From: RPQJ01 sp035691185
GTDB taxonomy: Bacteria > Pseudomonadota > Gammaproteobacteria > Steroidobacterales > Steroidobacteraceae
Length of the DNA: 13,411 bases
Direction: 5' to 3'
Assembly (NCBI GenBank): GCA_035691185.1
Contig: DASSJN010000078.1
Coordinates: 1 to 13,411 of the forward strand
Below, in pieces: positions 6,304 to 12,890 of the stretch. Position 1 is the first letter of the stretch, and every line of letters starts with the position of its first letter. Under the pieces are notes generated by a model. It was not told the origin of the DNA. It ran no database searches and saw nothing but the letters and a program-made list of their open reading frames with translations. Position numbers and translations under genes: made by a program.

Positions 6304-7850
6304 CGTTGTTCCAGGTCCTCGAGGTCGTCGTAATAGGGCTCGTTGCGTCCCGGCTGCGGCTCCTCGAAGAGGTCGCGGAAATCGTCGGCCACCGGCGACC
6401 CGCGCGACGCTCGTGGCGTGGCGGTTCCGGGTGCATACGATTCCATAGCCTGCGCTTCGGCGGCGAACAGCCGGTCGGGCAGGTACGTCGCGAGGCTCGG
6501 CACGAGCCACAGCAGCGTGAGTCCCGCCAGTTGCAGCGCGACGAATGGCACGGCGCCGCGATAGACGTCGATCGTGCGCACGAGACGATTCGCGACGCCC
6601 CGCAGGTAGAACAGGGCGAAGCCGAACGGCGGCGTCAGGAAACTCGTCTGCAGGTTCACGCCGATCATGACGCCGAGCCAGACCGGGTCGACACCCATCT
6701 TGATCAGCGCGGGCGCGGCGACCGGCACGACGATGAAGATGATCTCGAACGTGTCGAGGAAGAAGCCCAGCACGAAGATCACGACCATCACGGCGAGCAC
6801 GGCCGTGAAGACGCCGCCCGGCAGCGCGCCGAGCGCCTCGTGCACGAGGTTTTCGCCGCCCAGCCCGCGGAAGACGAGGCTGAACACGCTGGCGCCCAGC
6901 AGGATCACGAACACCATCGAGGTGATCGAGAGCGTCGTGCGCATGACCTCGTGCAGCACGCGCGTGTCGAAGCGGTTCTTGACGCCGGCGAGCAGCATCG
7001 CACCGACGGCACCGACCGAGGCCGATTCGGTCGGTGTGGCGACACCCATCAGGATCGAGCCGAGCACGGCGAGGATCAGCAGCAACGGCGGGGCGAGCGC
7101 ACCCAGCACGCGCCCGCCGAGACCGGCGCGCTGCTCGGCCGTCATCTCGAGCGGCGGGCAGGACTTCGGGTCGAGCACTGACTTGGCGAAAATCCACGCG
7201 AGGTACAGGGCCACGAGTACGAGGCCGGGCAGCATCGCGCCCGCGAACAGCTGGCCGACCGAGATCGGGTCGGGCGACAGGTTGCCGAGTTCGAGCTGTG
7301 CCCTCTGGTTCGCGCCCTGCAGGATGTCGCCGATGAAGATCAGCACGGTGGACGGCGGAATGATCTGCCCGAGCGTGCCGGCCGCACAGATCGTGCCGGC
7401 CGCGAGTTTCGGGTCGTAGCCCCCACGCATCATCGCCGGCAGCGACAGCAGTCCCATCGTGACGACCGTCGCGCCGACGATGCCGGTCGACGCCGCGAGC
7501 AGCGCACCGACGATCACGACGGAATACCCGAGCCCGCCGCGCAGCGAACCGAACAGCTCGCCCATGGTCGTGAGCAGCGCCTCGGCGATTTTCGAACGCT
7601 CGAGCATCACGCCCATGAACACGAACAGCGGCACCGCGACGAGCGTTTCGTTGGTCATCGTGCCGAAGTAGCGCCCCACGAGCGCCGAGAGGATCGCGAC
7701 GTCGAACACGCCGGAAGCAATGCCGAGCGCCGCAAAGAGCAGGCCGACGCCGGCAAGCGTGAAGGCGACGGGATAGCCCGCCAGGACCGCGAGCACGGTC
7801 GCGACGAACATCGCCACCGACAGCAGTTCCCCGACCAGCACCGCGCTCAT
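6300..7850 (-). CDS. dctM: TRAP transporter large permease, FcbT3/DctM type
   Basis: This is the 516-residue ion-coupled transport subunit of a TRAP importer, with about a dozen membrane helices. Family hallmarks are LAGYPVAFTLAGVGLLFA near the start, VPLFVFMGVMLERSKIAE, the GALLAASTGIVGATVVTMG helix, GTLGQIIPPSTVLIFIGD, and the second-half GVATPTESASVGAVGA and FFLDTFEIIFIVVP. The length exceeds the usual 430 or so of DctM proteins and fits the longer FcbT3 class (COG4664) that partners FcbT1-like binding proteins. The long loop around 230-250 (SVLDPKSCPPLEMTAEQRAG) belongs to that class. The last 55 or so residues form an unusual polar, acidic tail ending FEEPQ...YYDDLEDLEQR. The gene follows dctQ by 24 bases, with a GAGG-type ribosome site before the ATG, and its stop overlaps the start of the TPR gene. 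Confidence 0.95.
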   Translation of the reverse strand: MSAVLVGELLSVAMFVATVLAVLAGYPVAFTLAGVGLLFAALGIASGVFDVAILSALVGRYFGTMTNETLVAVPLFVFMGVMLERSKIAEALLTTMGELFGSLRGGLGYSVVIVGALLAASTGIVGATVVTMGLLSLPAMMRGGYDPKLAAGTICAAGTLGQIIPPSTVLIFIGDILQGANQRAQLELGNLSPDPISVGQLFAGAMLPGLVLVALYLAWIFAKSVLDPKSCPPLEMTAEQRAGLGGRVLGALAPPLLLILAVLGSILMGVATPTESASVGAVGAMLLAGVKNRFDTRVLHEVMRTTLSITSMVFVILLGASVFSLVFRGLGGENLVHEALGALPGGVFTAVLAVMVVIFVLGFFLDTFEIIFIVVPVAAPALIKMGVDPVWLGVMIGVNLQTSFLTPPFGFALFYLRGVANRLVRTIDVYRGAVPFVALQLAGLTLLWLVPSLATYLPDRLFAAEAQAMESYAPGTATPRASRGSPVADDFRDLFEEPQPGRNEPYYDDLEDLEQR

Positions 7851-7874
7851 GCGGCGTCGTGCCTCGCCTGCGGT

Positions 7875-8438
7875 TCACGCGCGCTCATCGGTCACCTTGT
7901 CTTCGTCGTGGTCCGTCAGTGGATGCCCTGCGAGGAACAGTGCGCGCCGCACGAGCAGGGCCAGCCCCTGCAGGAACAGCAGTGCGCAGAAGATCCAGAG
8001 CACGGACTTGAGCAGGTAGACCGCCGGCATGCCGTCGGGCGTGCTGGACGTCTCGCGCACGGCCCACGACGACAGCACGAACGGCGCCGACGTCACGGCG
8101 AGGACCGCGAGCCAGGGAAACAGGAACAGCAGCGTGCCGACCACGTCGACCCACGCGCGACCGCGAGCGGACAGCCTGCCGTACACGAGGTCCACGTTGA
8201 CGTGCCCGCGGTGGAGCATCGTGTACCCGGCCCCGACCATGAACACGGTCGCGTGCTGCCAGACGTAGAGTTCCTGCAGCCACGGATAGCCCGTGTCGAA
8301 CAGGTAGCGCAGCACCACGACCGCGAAGCACGTGAGCACGCAGCCCAGCGTCAGCCACGCAACGCCGCGGCCGGTCCACTCATTGATTCCGTCGATGACG
8401 TGGACGAGTCGGTGCAGGGCCTTCGTGCGCGCGCCCAT
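7875..8438 (-). CDS. dctQ: TRAP transporter small permease
   Basis: This is the 187-residue DctQ-type small membrane subunit, which joins the large permease in the inner membrane of a TRAP importer. Four helices are visible at about 26-46, 54-75, 96-118 and 141-166. The DctQ signature LQELYVWQHATVFMVGAGYTMLHRGHVNVDL runs through helix 2 and its following loop (54-84), with the conserved HV-N-VDL pattern. The long loop after helix 3 (SSWAVRETSSTPDGMP) is also typical; the sequence resembles the FcbT2 class (COG4665), agreeing with the FcbT1/FcbT3-like partners. The ATG at 8438 was chosen because it begins one base after the stop of the flavodoxin-like gene. A longer upstream reading would run through that gene in another frame. 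Expression is almost certainly by translational coupling within the operon. Confidence 0.93.
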   Translation of the reverse strand: MGARTKALHRLVHVIDGINEWTGRGVAWLTLGCVLTCFAVVVLRYLFDTGYPWLQELYVWQHATVFMVGAGYTMLHRGHVNVDLVYGRLSARGRAWVDVVGTLLFLFPWLAVLAVTSAPFVLSSWAVRETSSTPDGMPAVYLLKSVLWIFCALLFLQGLALLVRRALFLAGHPLTDHDEDKVTDERA

Positions 8439-8439
8439 G

Positions 8440-8955
8440 CTAGAAGAGCCCCATTTCGAGGCCGGCGCCCAGCGTCGCGCCGATGTCCTCGCATCGCTGC
8501 AGGTCGTCCGCTCCGATCCGCTTGGGCTGCAGGATCCGATCGGCCGTCTGTGCGTGCGTGAGCACGATCGTCGCCGGCGCGACCGGCTCCAGGCGCCAGC
8601 CCAGGGCAATTCGCTCGATCTGGCGCGCCGCACCCTGGCCGTCGCTGCCGGCGCAGATCAAGGCCGCGTACGGGCGACCATTGATGCGATCGAGCACGGC
8701 GTAATACGTGCGGTCGAAGAAGTCCTTCATGAGCCCGCTCATCGAGGCGAGATTCTCCGGCGTCGCGAAGAGGTAACCGTCCGCGCCGATCACGTCCGCG
8801 GGCTGCGCTTCCGGTGCCCGCAGCACGCGCACCTGCACGCCCGTGCCCGCCGCGGACTCGGCGCCGCGGGCGGCCGCCTCGGCCATCTGTCGCGTGCCGC
8901 CGGTCATCGTGTGGTACACGACGAGCAACGTCTTGTCGGGCGCGGGGCCGGGCAT
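8440..8955 (-). CDS. Flavodoxin-fold NAD(P)H-dependent oxidoreductase-like protein
   Basis: This is a 171-residue flavodoxin-like protein without signal peptide, so cytoplasmic. The FMN phosphate loop is HTMTGGTRQM (15-24) after the first strand TLLVVY. The second flavin loop is ATPENLASMSGLMKDFFDR (64-82), very like WrbA/NADPH-FMN reductase proteins. CAGSDGQGA (101-109) is the third binding stretch. Such proteins carry FMN and pass electrons to or from NAD(P)H or quinones; the substrate cannot be read here. I chose the ATG at 8955 because it puts the first strand about eight residues in, as in flavodoxins. An in-frame GTG at 9003 would overlap the preceding gene by 14 bases. Neither start has a good ribosome site. 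The gene sits 34 bases after the SRPBCC gene and 1 base before dctQ, so it appears to be part of the TRAP operon. Confidence 0.85.
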   Translation of the reverse strand: MPGPAPDKTLLVVYHTMTGGTRQMAEAAARGAESAAGTGVQVRVLRAPEAQPADVIGADGYLFATPENLASMSGLMKDFFDRTYYAVLDRINGRPYAALICAGSDGQGAARQIERIALGWRLEPVAPATIVLTHAQTADRILQPKRIGADDLQRCEDIGATLGAGLEMGLF

Positions 8956-8989
8956 GGCCGCGTATTGATGCCGGAGGACGTGATCGGTT

Positions 8990-9580
8990 TCAAGGCGCCG
9001 CACCCGCGGTCTTGCGGCGATGCAGCTCCTGCAGCAGTCCCTCGAGCTGCGTCTCGACCTGGTTGCGCATGAGCCTGGGCCCGATCAGGGGCGGTACCCA
9101 GAATGCCGGCTCGATGTCGGCGCGGTAGACGATGTCGCAGTGATGCTCATCGCCGGCGACCGTCCAGTCGCCCTGCATCCGCCGCAGGTTGCCGTCGAGG
9201 CGCTCGAACTCGATCCGCTCGGGCGGATGCACCTTTACGGCGAGGGTCACGTCGAGCGCGACGCGGAAGAACGCGGCTTTCGCGTCACCCACCTGCCGCA
9301 ACACGATCGGTTCGCCGGGCGCGCTGAGGACGTCGCTCGACACGAGGCCCGGGATGAAGTCCTCGAGCCGGTCGAAGTCGACGAGCACCGCAAAGCAGGT
9401 GGATGCCGGGGTGTCCGCAGCGAGCGTCGCGCGCACCTGCAGCACGCGGCCCTGGCGCGTGACCTTGGTCTGCAGCGCCTCGTTGGCGCGAGCAAGGCTG
9501 CCGGCCACGGCGACGACGACCAGCGTCGCCACGAGCGTCCCCGTGGTCGAACCCGTCCGTGACGATCGTGCGCTGCGCAT
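8990..9580 (-). CDS. Exported SRPBCC (START/COQ10-like) protein
   Basis: This 196-residue protein has an N-terminal signal or anchor: basic MRSARSSR, hydrophobic GTLVATLVVVAVAGSLA, possible cleavage after ARA (residue 32). The mature part has the polyketide cyclase/dehydrase SRPBCC pattern: an opening strand (about 46-55), TPASTCFAVLVDFDRLEDFIPG (58-78), the strands around VLRQVGDAKAAFFRVALDVTL and ERIEFERLDGNLRRMQGDWTV, and a long final helix (LIGPRLMRNQVETQLEGLLQEL). The fold makes a hydrophobic cavity that binds lipids, quinones or aromatic compounds; the ligand here is unknown. Most family members are cytoplasmic, so the export signal is notable. The ATG at 9580 follows GAGGAG at a short spacing of about four bases. 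This is the first gene of the minus-strand operon that continues into the flavodoxin-like and TRAP genes. Confidence 0.85.
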   Translation of the reverse strand: MRSARSSRTGSTTGTLVATLVVVAVAGSLARANEALQTKVTRQGRVLQVRATLAADTPASTCFAVLVDFDRLEDFIPGLVSSDVLSAPGEPIVLRQVGDAKAAFFRVALDVTLAVKVHPPERIEFERLDGNLRRMQGDWTVAGDEHHCDIVYRADIEPAFWVPPLIGPRLMRNQVETQLEGLLQELHRRKTAGAAP

Positions 9581-9849
9581 CCATCTCCTCGGCCTGCCGG
9601 CGGACGCCACCCGCGAGCACCGGCGCGGCGGTTCAGGTGCGGGTACGGTCAAGCGGACCGGCACACTGTAGACCCTCTCCTTCGGATCGGCCGCTGTTGC
9701 TCCGCAGCGACGCCTCACGGAAAACGCCGCGGGGTCGCGGGTCTCGAGCCAGTCGGGGGAAAAAGCGAGCCGCTGCAGAGTCTTGGGAATACGCGGTCCA
9801 GAGAGCGGCGGCGGATAGCCTGACGGTTTCCAGGAGCTGTGGCGCGCGG

Positions 9850-9878
9850 TTCACTTCGGAAATCACTTAATCCATACT
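9850..9878 (+). promoter_or_regulatory. Possible sigma70-type promoter of the TonB receptor
   Basis: TTCACT (9850-9855) and CATACT (9873-9878) are spaced 17 bases apart and match four of six positions each. A second -10-like TATAAC lies at 9888-9893 without a good -35. Initiation from the first would give a leader of about 47 bases that includes the triple AACTCCAC repeat. The evidence is pattern only. Confidence 0.3.
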
Positions 9879-9890
9879 GGCTGCAGCTAT

Positions 9891-9915
9891 AACTCCACCA
9901 ACTCCACAACTCCAC
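9891..9915 (+). repeat. Three AACTCCAC direct repeats in the TonB receptor leader
   Basis: AACTCCAC occurs at 9891-9898, 9900-9907 and 9908-9915, with one extra C between the first two copies. The array ends 16 bases before the ATG, just ahead of the GAGG ribosome site (about 9919-9922). It may be slippage of a simple sequence or a binding site for a repressor or an RNA in the 5' leader. Confidence 0.6.
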
Positions 9916-9931
9916 GAAGCGAGGCAAACCC

Positions 9932-12325
9932 ATGCTGTCCACGCCCTTGCGTTCCGCAGTGTTGCTGGCCCTGGCTGCCCCGGCCGTTTCGTACGGGCAG
10001 GTCGCCCCGGGCACACTCGAGGAAATCATCGTCACCGCCCAGAAACGCATGGAGTCGCTGCAGGACTTTCCATTCTCGGTAGCGGCCGTCACCGAGGAAA
10101 GCATCCGTCGGTCGGGCGCCACCAACATCGTCGAGCTCGCGCGCAACGTCTCCGGCCTCGCCATCACCGACCTCGGTCCCGGCCAGAGCCAGGTGGCGAT
10201 CCGTGGCATCAGCGCCGGCCAAGTCGTGCGCGACCAGCCCGGCGTCAAGGAGTCCGTCGGCATCTATCTCGACGAATCGGCGATCTCGGTGGCCCTGTTC
10301 ACGCCGGACCTCGACCTCTACGACATCGAGCGCGTCGAAGTCCTGCGCGGCCCGCAAGGCACGCTGTTCGGTGCGGGCTCGTCGTCGGGCACCTTGCGCT
10401 ACATCACGCGCCAGCCGGAACTCGGCGAGTTCGATGCCTCGACGGAGGTCACCGCGTCGACGGTGCAGGACGGCGAGTTCGGCGGCGGCGTCAAGGCCGC
10501 ACTGAACCTCCCGATGGGCGAGACCGTCGCGGCCCGAATCGTGGCCTATTACTCCGAGCTGCCGGGCTTCATGGACTCGATCTACCCCGATCGCAGCAAG
10601 AAGGAAGACGTCAACAGCGGCGAGCGCACGGGTGTGCGTGCATCGCTACGGTTCCAGCCGAACGACCAGCTCTCTGTCACGCCGCGGATCGTCTACCAGA
10701 AGCTCGAAACGGACGGGTATCCCCGCATCGACATCTGGAACATCCTCGGCAATCCGTACACCACGACCGAGACCGCCGTCGAGATCGGCGAGCGCGAGCA
10801 GGTCACGCAGTTCGAGGAAGGCATCGAGGACGACTTCACGCTCGGCGACCTCACGATCAGTTACGACTTCGGCAGCGTGACACTGAGTTCGATCACGTCA
10901 TACACCGACCGGCAGGTGACAGTGAACCGCGACGCGAGCCAGCTGTCCGGCAGCGTGACCTATGACGTCGAGGGCAGTGACTACGATCCGGCACACGTGC
11001 GCCTCGACTCGAAACTCATCGACGCGACCGACCTGCAGGCCTTGAGCCAGGAGCTGCGCCTGGCGTCCAACGATGCCGACGCGAGCTTTCGCTGGCTGAT
11101 CGGTGCGTTCTACCAGCAGGTGGATCGCGACTACGGACAGACGCTGCCGACACCGGGCTACGACGAACTCGTGCTCATACCGGAGACAGGCCGCGACAGC
11201 GTCGACCGCGGCGCACCGCCCGACAACCCTTACTTTTCGGACCTGACCTACGACTTCGAGCAGTTTGCGGTTTTCGGTGAAGCCACCTACCAGTTCACGG
11301 AGGCCTGGAGCCTGACCGCCGGCGTGCGCTATTACGACTTCTCGGAAGACCGTGTGCTGACGTTCGCCGGATTCTTCGCGGACATGGGCTACACCGACGA
11401 ACCGGGCAGCACCGAGTCGGACGGGTTCTCGCCGCGCGCGATCCTGGCGTACCGGCCCAGCGAAGACGTGCTGTTGACCGCGCAGGTGGCGCGCGGGTTC
11501 CGGCTCGGCGGCATCAACGACCCGCTCAACGTCACGCTGTGCCAGGGCAACGACATCGACGTGTACGGCGGGCACCCGACCTGGGACGACGAAAAGACCA
11601 CGAACTACGAGCTCGGTGCCAAGACGCAATGGGCCGAGGGGCGCGTGCAAGTGAATGCTGCCGTGTTCTACACGGACATCGACGGCCTGCAGGTGATCGC
11701 CGACGCCGGGTCCTGCTCGTCGCGCATCATCCTGAATGCGCAGGCCGAGTCGGTCGGCGGCGAACTGGAGATTTTTGCGCGGCCCAGCGATAGCTGGGAC
11801 TTCGCGCTCACCGCGACGTACGCGGACGCTACGATCACCGAGACGCAGCTCGATGCCTTCGGAAACCCCATCGCGGGCATCCGCGAGGGTAATCGCCTGC
11901 CGACGGCCCCGGAGCTGCAGGCCGCGGCCAGTGCGACGTACTCGTGGCCGTGGACCGAGACGATGGAGGGCTATGTCAACCTGACCGTGCAACACGTCGG
12001 TTCCTCGTACACCCAGCTCGCCGACCAGGAGCCGGGATTCGGAACCCTGTCGACGACGCCGACCGGCAACGAGGGCACCCTCCGCGGGTTCGGTGCGCCC
12101 TCGATCACTGAGTTCCAGTTCGACCCCGAGCTGCCGGATTACCAGATCGGCAACCTGCGCCTCGGCGTGCGCAGCGAGCAGTGGGAAGTCGCAGCCTTCG
12201 TCAACAACCTCTGGGACGAGCGCGCGTTCCTGTCGGTCGACCGCGAGCGAGGCCGCAGCGCCCGCGTCGGCTACCTGACCAACCAGCCGCGCACGTACGG
12301 CGTGAGTCTCAACTACAACTTTTGA
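9932..12325 (+). CDS. TonB-dependent outer-membrane receptor
   Basis: This is a complete 797-residue TonB-dependent receptor. A signal peptide covers about 1-22 (SAVLLALAAPAVSYG). The TonB box is EEIIVTA (30-36), followed by QKRMESLQDFPFSVA, the usual start of the plug. Plug features are AIRGISAG (89-96), VGIYLDE and VEVLRGPQGTLFGAGSSSGTLRYITRQP (135-162). The 22-strand barrel fills the rest, with TonB-receptor motifs such as FAVFGEATYQFTEAWSLTAGVRYYDF, NYELGAKTQW and VAAFVNNLWDERA, and ends in the aromatic NYNF needed for outer-membrane insertion. It uses TonB-ExbBD energy for uptake of a siderophore, vitamin, glycan or other substrate that cannot be told from sequence. No secretin/STN domain precedes the TonB box, so a FecA-type signalling role is unlikely. 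GAGG precedes the ATG, and a strong hairpin follows the stop. Confidence 0.95.
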   Translation: MLSTPLRSAVLLALAAPAVSYGQVAPGTLEEIIVTAQKRMESLQDFPFSVAAVTEESIRRSGATNIVELARNVSGLAITDLGPGQSQVAIRGISAGQVVRDQPGVKESVGIYLDESAISVALFTPDLDLYDIERVEVLRGPQGTLFGAGSSSGTLRYITRQPELGEFDASTEVTASTVQDGEFGGGVKAALNLPMGETVAARIVAYYSELPGFMDSIYPDRSKKEDVNSGERTGVRASLRFQPNDQLSVTPRIVYQKLETDGYPRIDIWNILGNPYTTTETAVEIGEREQVTQFEEGIEDDFTLGDLTISYDFGSVTLSSITSYTDRQVTVNRDASQLSGSVTYDVEGSDYDPAHVRLDSKLIDATDLQALSQELRLASNDADASFRWLIGAFYQQVDRDYGQTLPTPGYDELVLIPETGRDSVDRGAPPDNPYFSDLTYDFEQFAVFGEATYQFTEAWSLTAGVRYYDFSEDRVLTFAGFFADMGYTDEPGSTESDGFSPRAILAYRPSEDVLLTAQVARGFRLGGINDPLNVTLCQGNDIDVYGGHPTWDDEKTTNYELGAKTQWAEGRVQVNAAVFYTDIDGLQVIADAGSCSSRIILNAQAESVGGELEIFARPSDSWDFALTATYADATITETQLDAFGNPIAGIREGNRLPTAPELQAAASATYSWPWTETMEGYVNLTVQHVGSSYTQLADQEPGFGTLSTTPTGNEGTLRGFGAPSITEFQFDPELPDYQIGNLRLGVRSEQWEVAAFVNNLWDERAFLSVDRERGRSARVGYLTNQPRTYGVSLNYNF

Positions 12326-12351
12326 CGAGTTGATCGAGGTCTGACGACGGC

Positions 12352-12380
12352 AGGGGCGGGGACGTGGTGTCCTCGCCCCT
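12352..12380 (+). terminator. Strong hairpin after the TonB receptor
   Basis: A 12-pair stem with one G-T wobble joins AGGGGCGGGGAC (12352-12363) to GTCCTCGCCCCT (12369-12380) around a five-base loop, starting 27 bases after the TonB receptor stop. The following bases (CTTGTC) contain no proper T-run, so it resembles the GC-rich, tail-poor terminators of high-GC bacteria. It lies between convergent genes and could serve both strands. Confidence 0.6.
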
Positions 12381-12436
12381 CTTGTCGAGAGGCCGAACGT
12401 ATCCGTCGTCTCAATCGGATTCTCGACGCGTGCCGG

Positions 12437-12787
12437 CTACTTCTTGTACCGCGGTTCGTAGAGCTGGACCTTGAAGCCACCCGGAACCAGGAAATAAGTG
12501 ACCAGTCCATAACCGTGGTCCTCGATGTCCTGGGTGAACTCTACGCCACGGCGTTCAAGTTCTTCGACGGTCTCCTGGATATGGTCGCAGTAGAACGAAA
12601 TGTCCGCCGTGCCCGACGGCGGATCATCGTTCCCGGTGGGATGAACGCCAAGGTCGGCCTCCGGCGCGTCGAAGATCAACCAACCATCGCCGACGTCCGT
12701 GGCAGGCAACGCCAGCTTCTCTTTGATGAATGCGCGCAGTGCCGGCGCCTCGGACGAATAGAACATCGCATGCATTCCACGGATCAT
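12437..12787 (-). CDS. VOC-family (glyoxalase/bleomycin-resistance fold) protein
   Basis: This is a 116-residue single-domain protein of the vicinal oxygen chelate superfamily with no signal peptide. The two beta-alpha-beta-beta-beta halves are visible. The first runs GMHAMFYSSEAPALRAFIKEKL... then GWLIFDAPEADLGVHP. The second runs ADISFYCDHIQETVEELERRG... then VTYFLVPGGFKVQLYEP. Candidate metal ligands are H6, H49 and E111, at the usual positions at the strand ends. Members include glyoxalase I, extradiol dioxygenases, epimerases and antibiotic-binding proteins, and substrate cannot be predicted from this. The ATG at 12787 is preceded by GAGG at about nine bases. The gene lies 103 bases downstream of the alpha/beta hydrolase on the same strand, so co-transcription is possible, and it converges on the TonB receptor gene. 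Confidence 0.85.
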   Translation of the reverse strand: MIRGMHAMFYSSEAPALRAFIKEKLALPATDVGDGWLIFDAPEADLGVHPTGNDDPPSGTADISFYCDHIQETVEELERRGVEFTQDIEDHGYGLVTYFLVPGGFKVQLYEPRYKK

Positions 12788-12890
12788 CGCGGGCAGCCTC
12801 GGTTTGAATCGTCGGGGGATGCTGAGTTTGCCGCATGCACGGGCGTCGTGCGGGCTGACGTTGCGGTTCAGCGCGTATCGTGCCGCGGGC

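Larger units (their letters stand above)
9581..9931. promoter_or_regulatory. 351-bp divergent intergenic region, operon and TonB receptor
   Basis: This region lies between the start of the SRPBCC-flavodoxin-TRAP operon and the TonB receptor gene, and should contain promoters for both. The right end, from about 9850, is AT-richer and holds a plausible rightward promoter plus three AACTCCAC repeats. The left part is as GC-rich as coding DNA. On the minus strand I see a TTGACC box at 9652-9647 but no matching -10 at proper distance. Short open frames cross the region on both strands, but none has a recognisable product or good ribosome site. Confidence 0.5.

Noticed and set aside
3983..6333. Large alternative frames over the TPR gene on both strands
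   Set aside because: They lack domains and have strongly biased composition. The frame with FlgO and TPR motifs explains the region.
4144..7878. A single open frame of over 1200 codons on the minus strand
   Set aside because: Only the part from 6303 down is the real TPR protein. The upstream two-fifths is a stop-free shadow frame inside dctM and reads as an Arg-rich, low-complexity product, so this is not a giant fusion.
9578..9718. A longer N-terminus for the SRPBCC protein starting at 9718
   Set aside because: The extra 46 residues are Arg/Pro-rich and would hide the signal peptide. The ATG at 9580 is followed directly by a normal export signal.
9633..9866. A 77-codon minus-strand frame in the intergenic region before the TonB receptor
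   Set aside because: There is no recognisable domain and no good ribosome site, and it lies across the probable promoter. I cannot support it as a gene.
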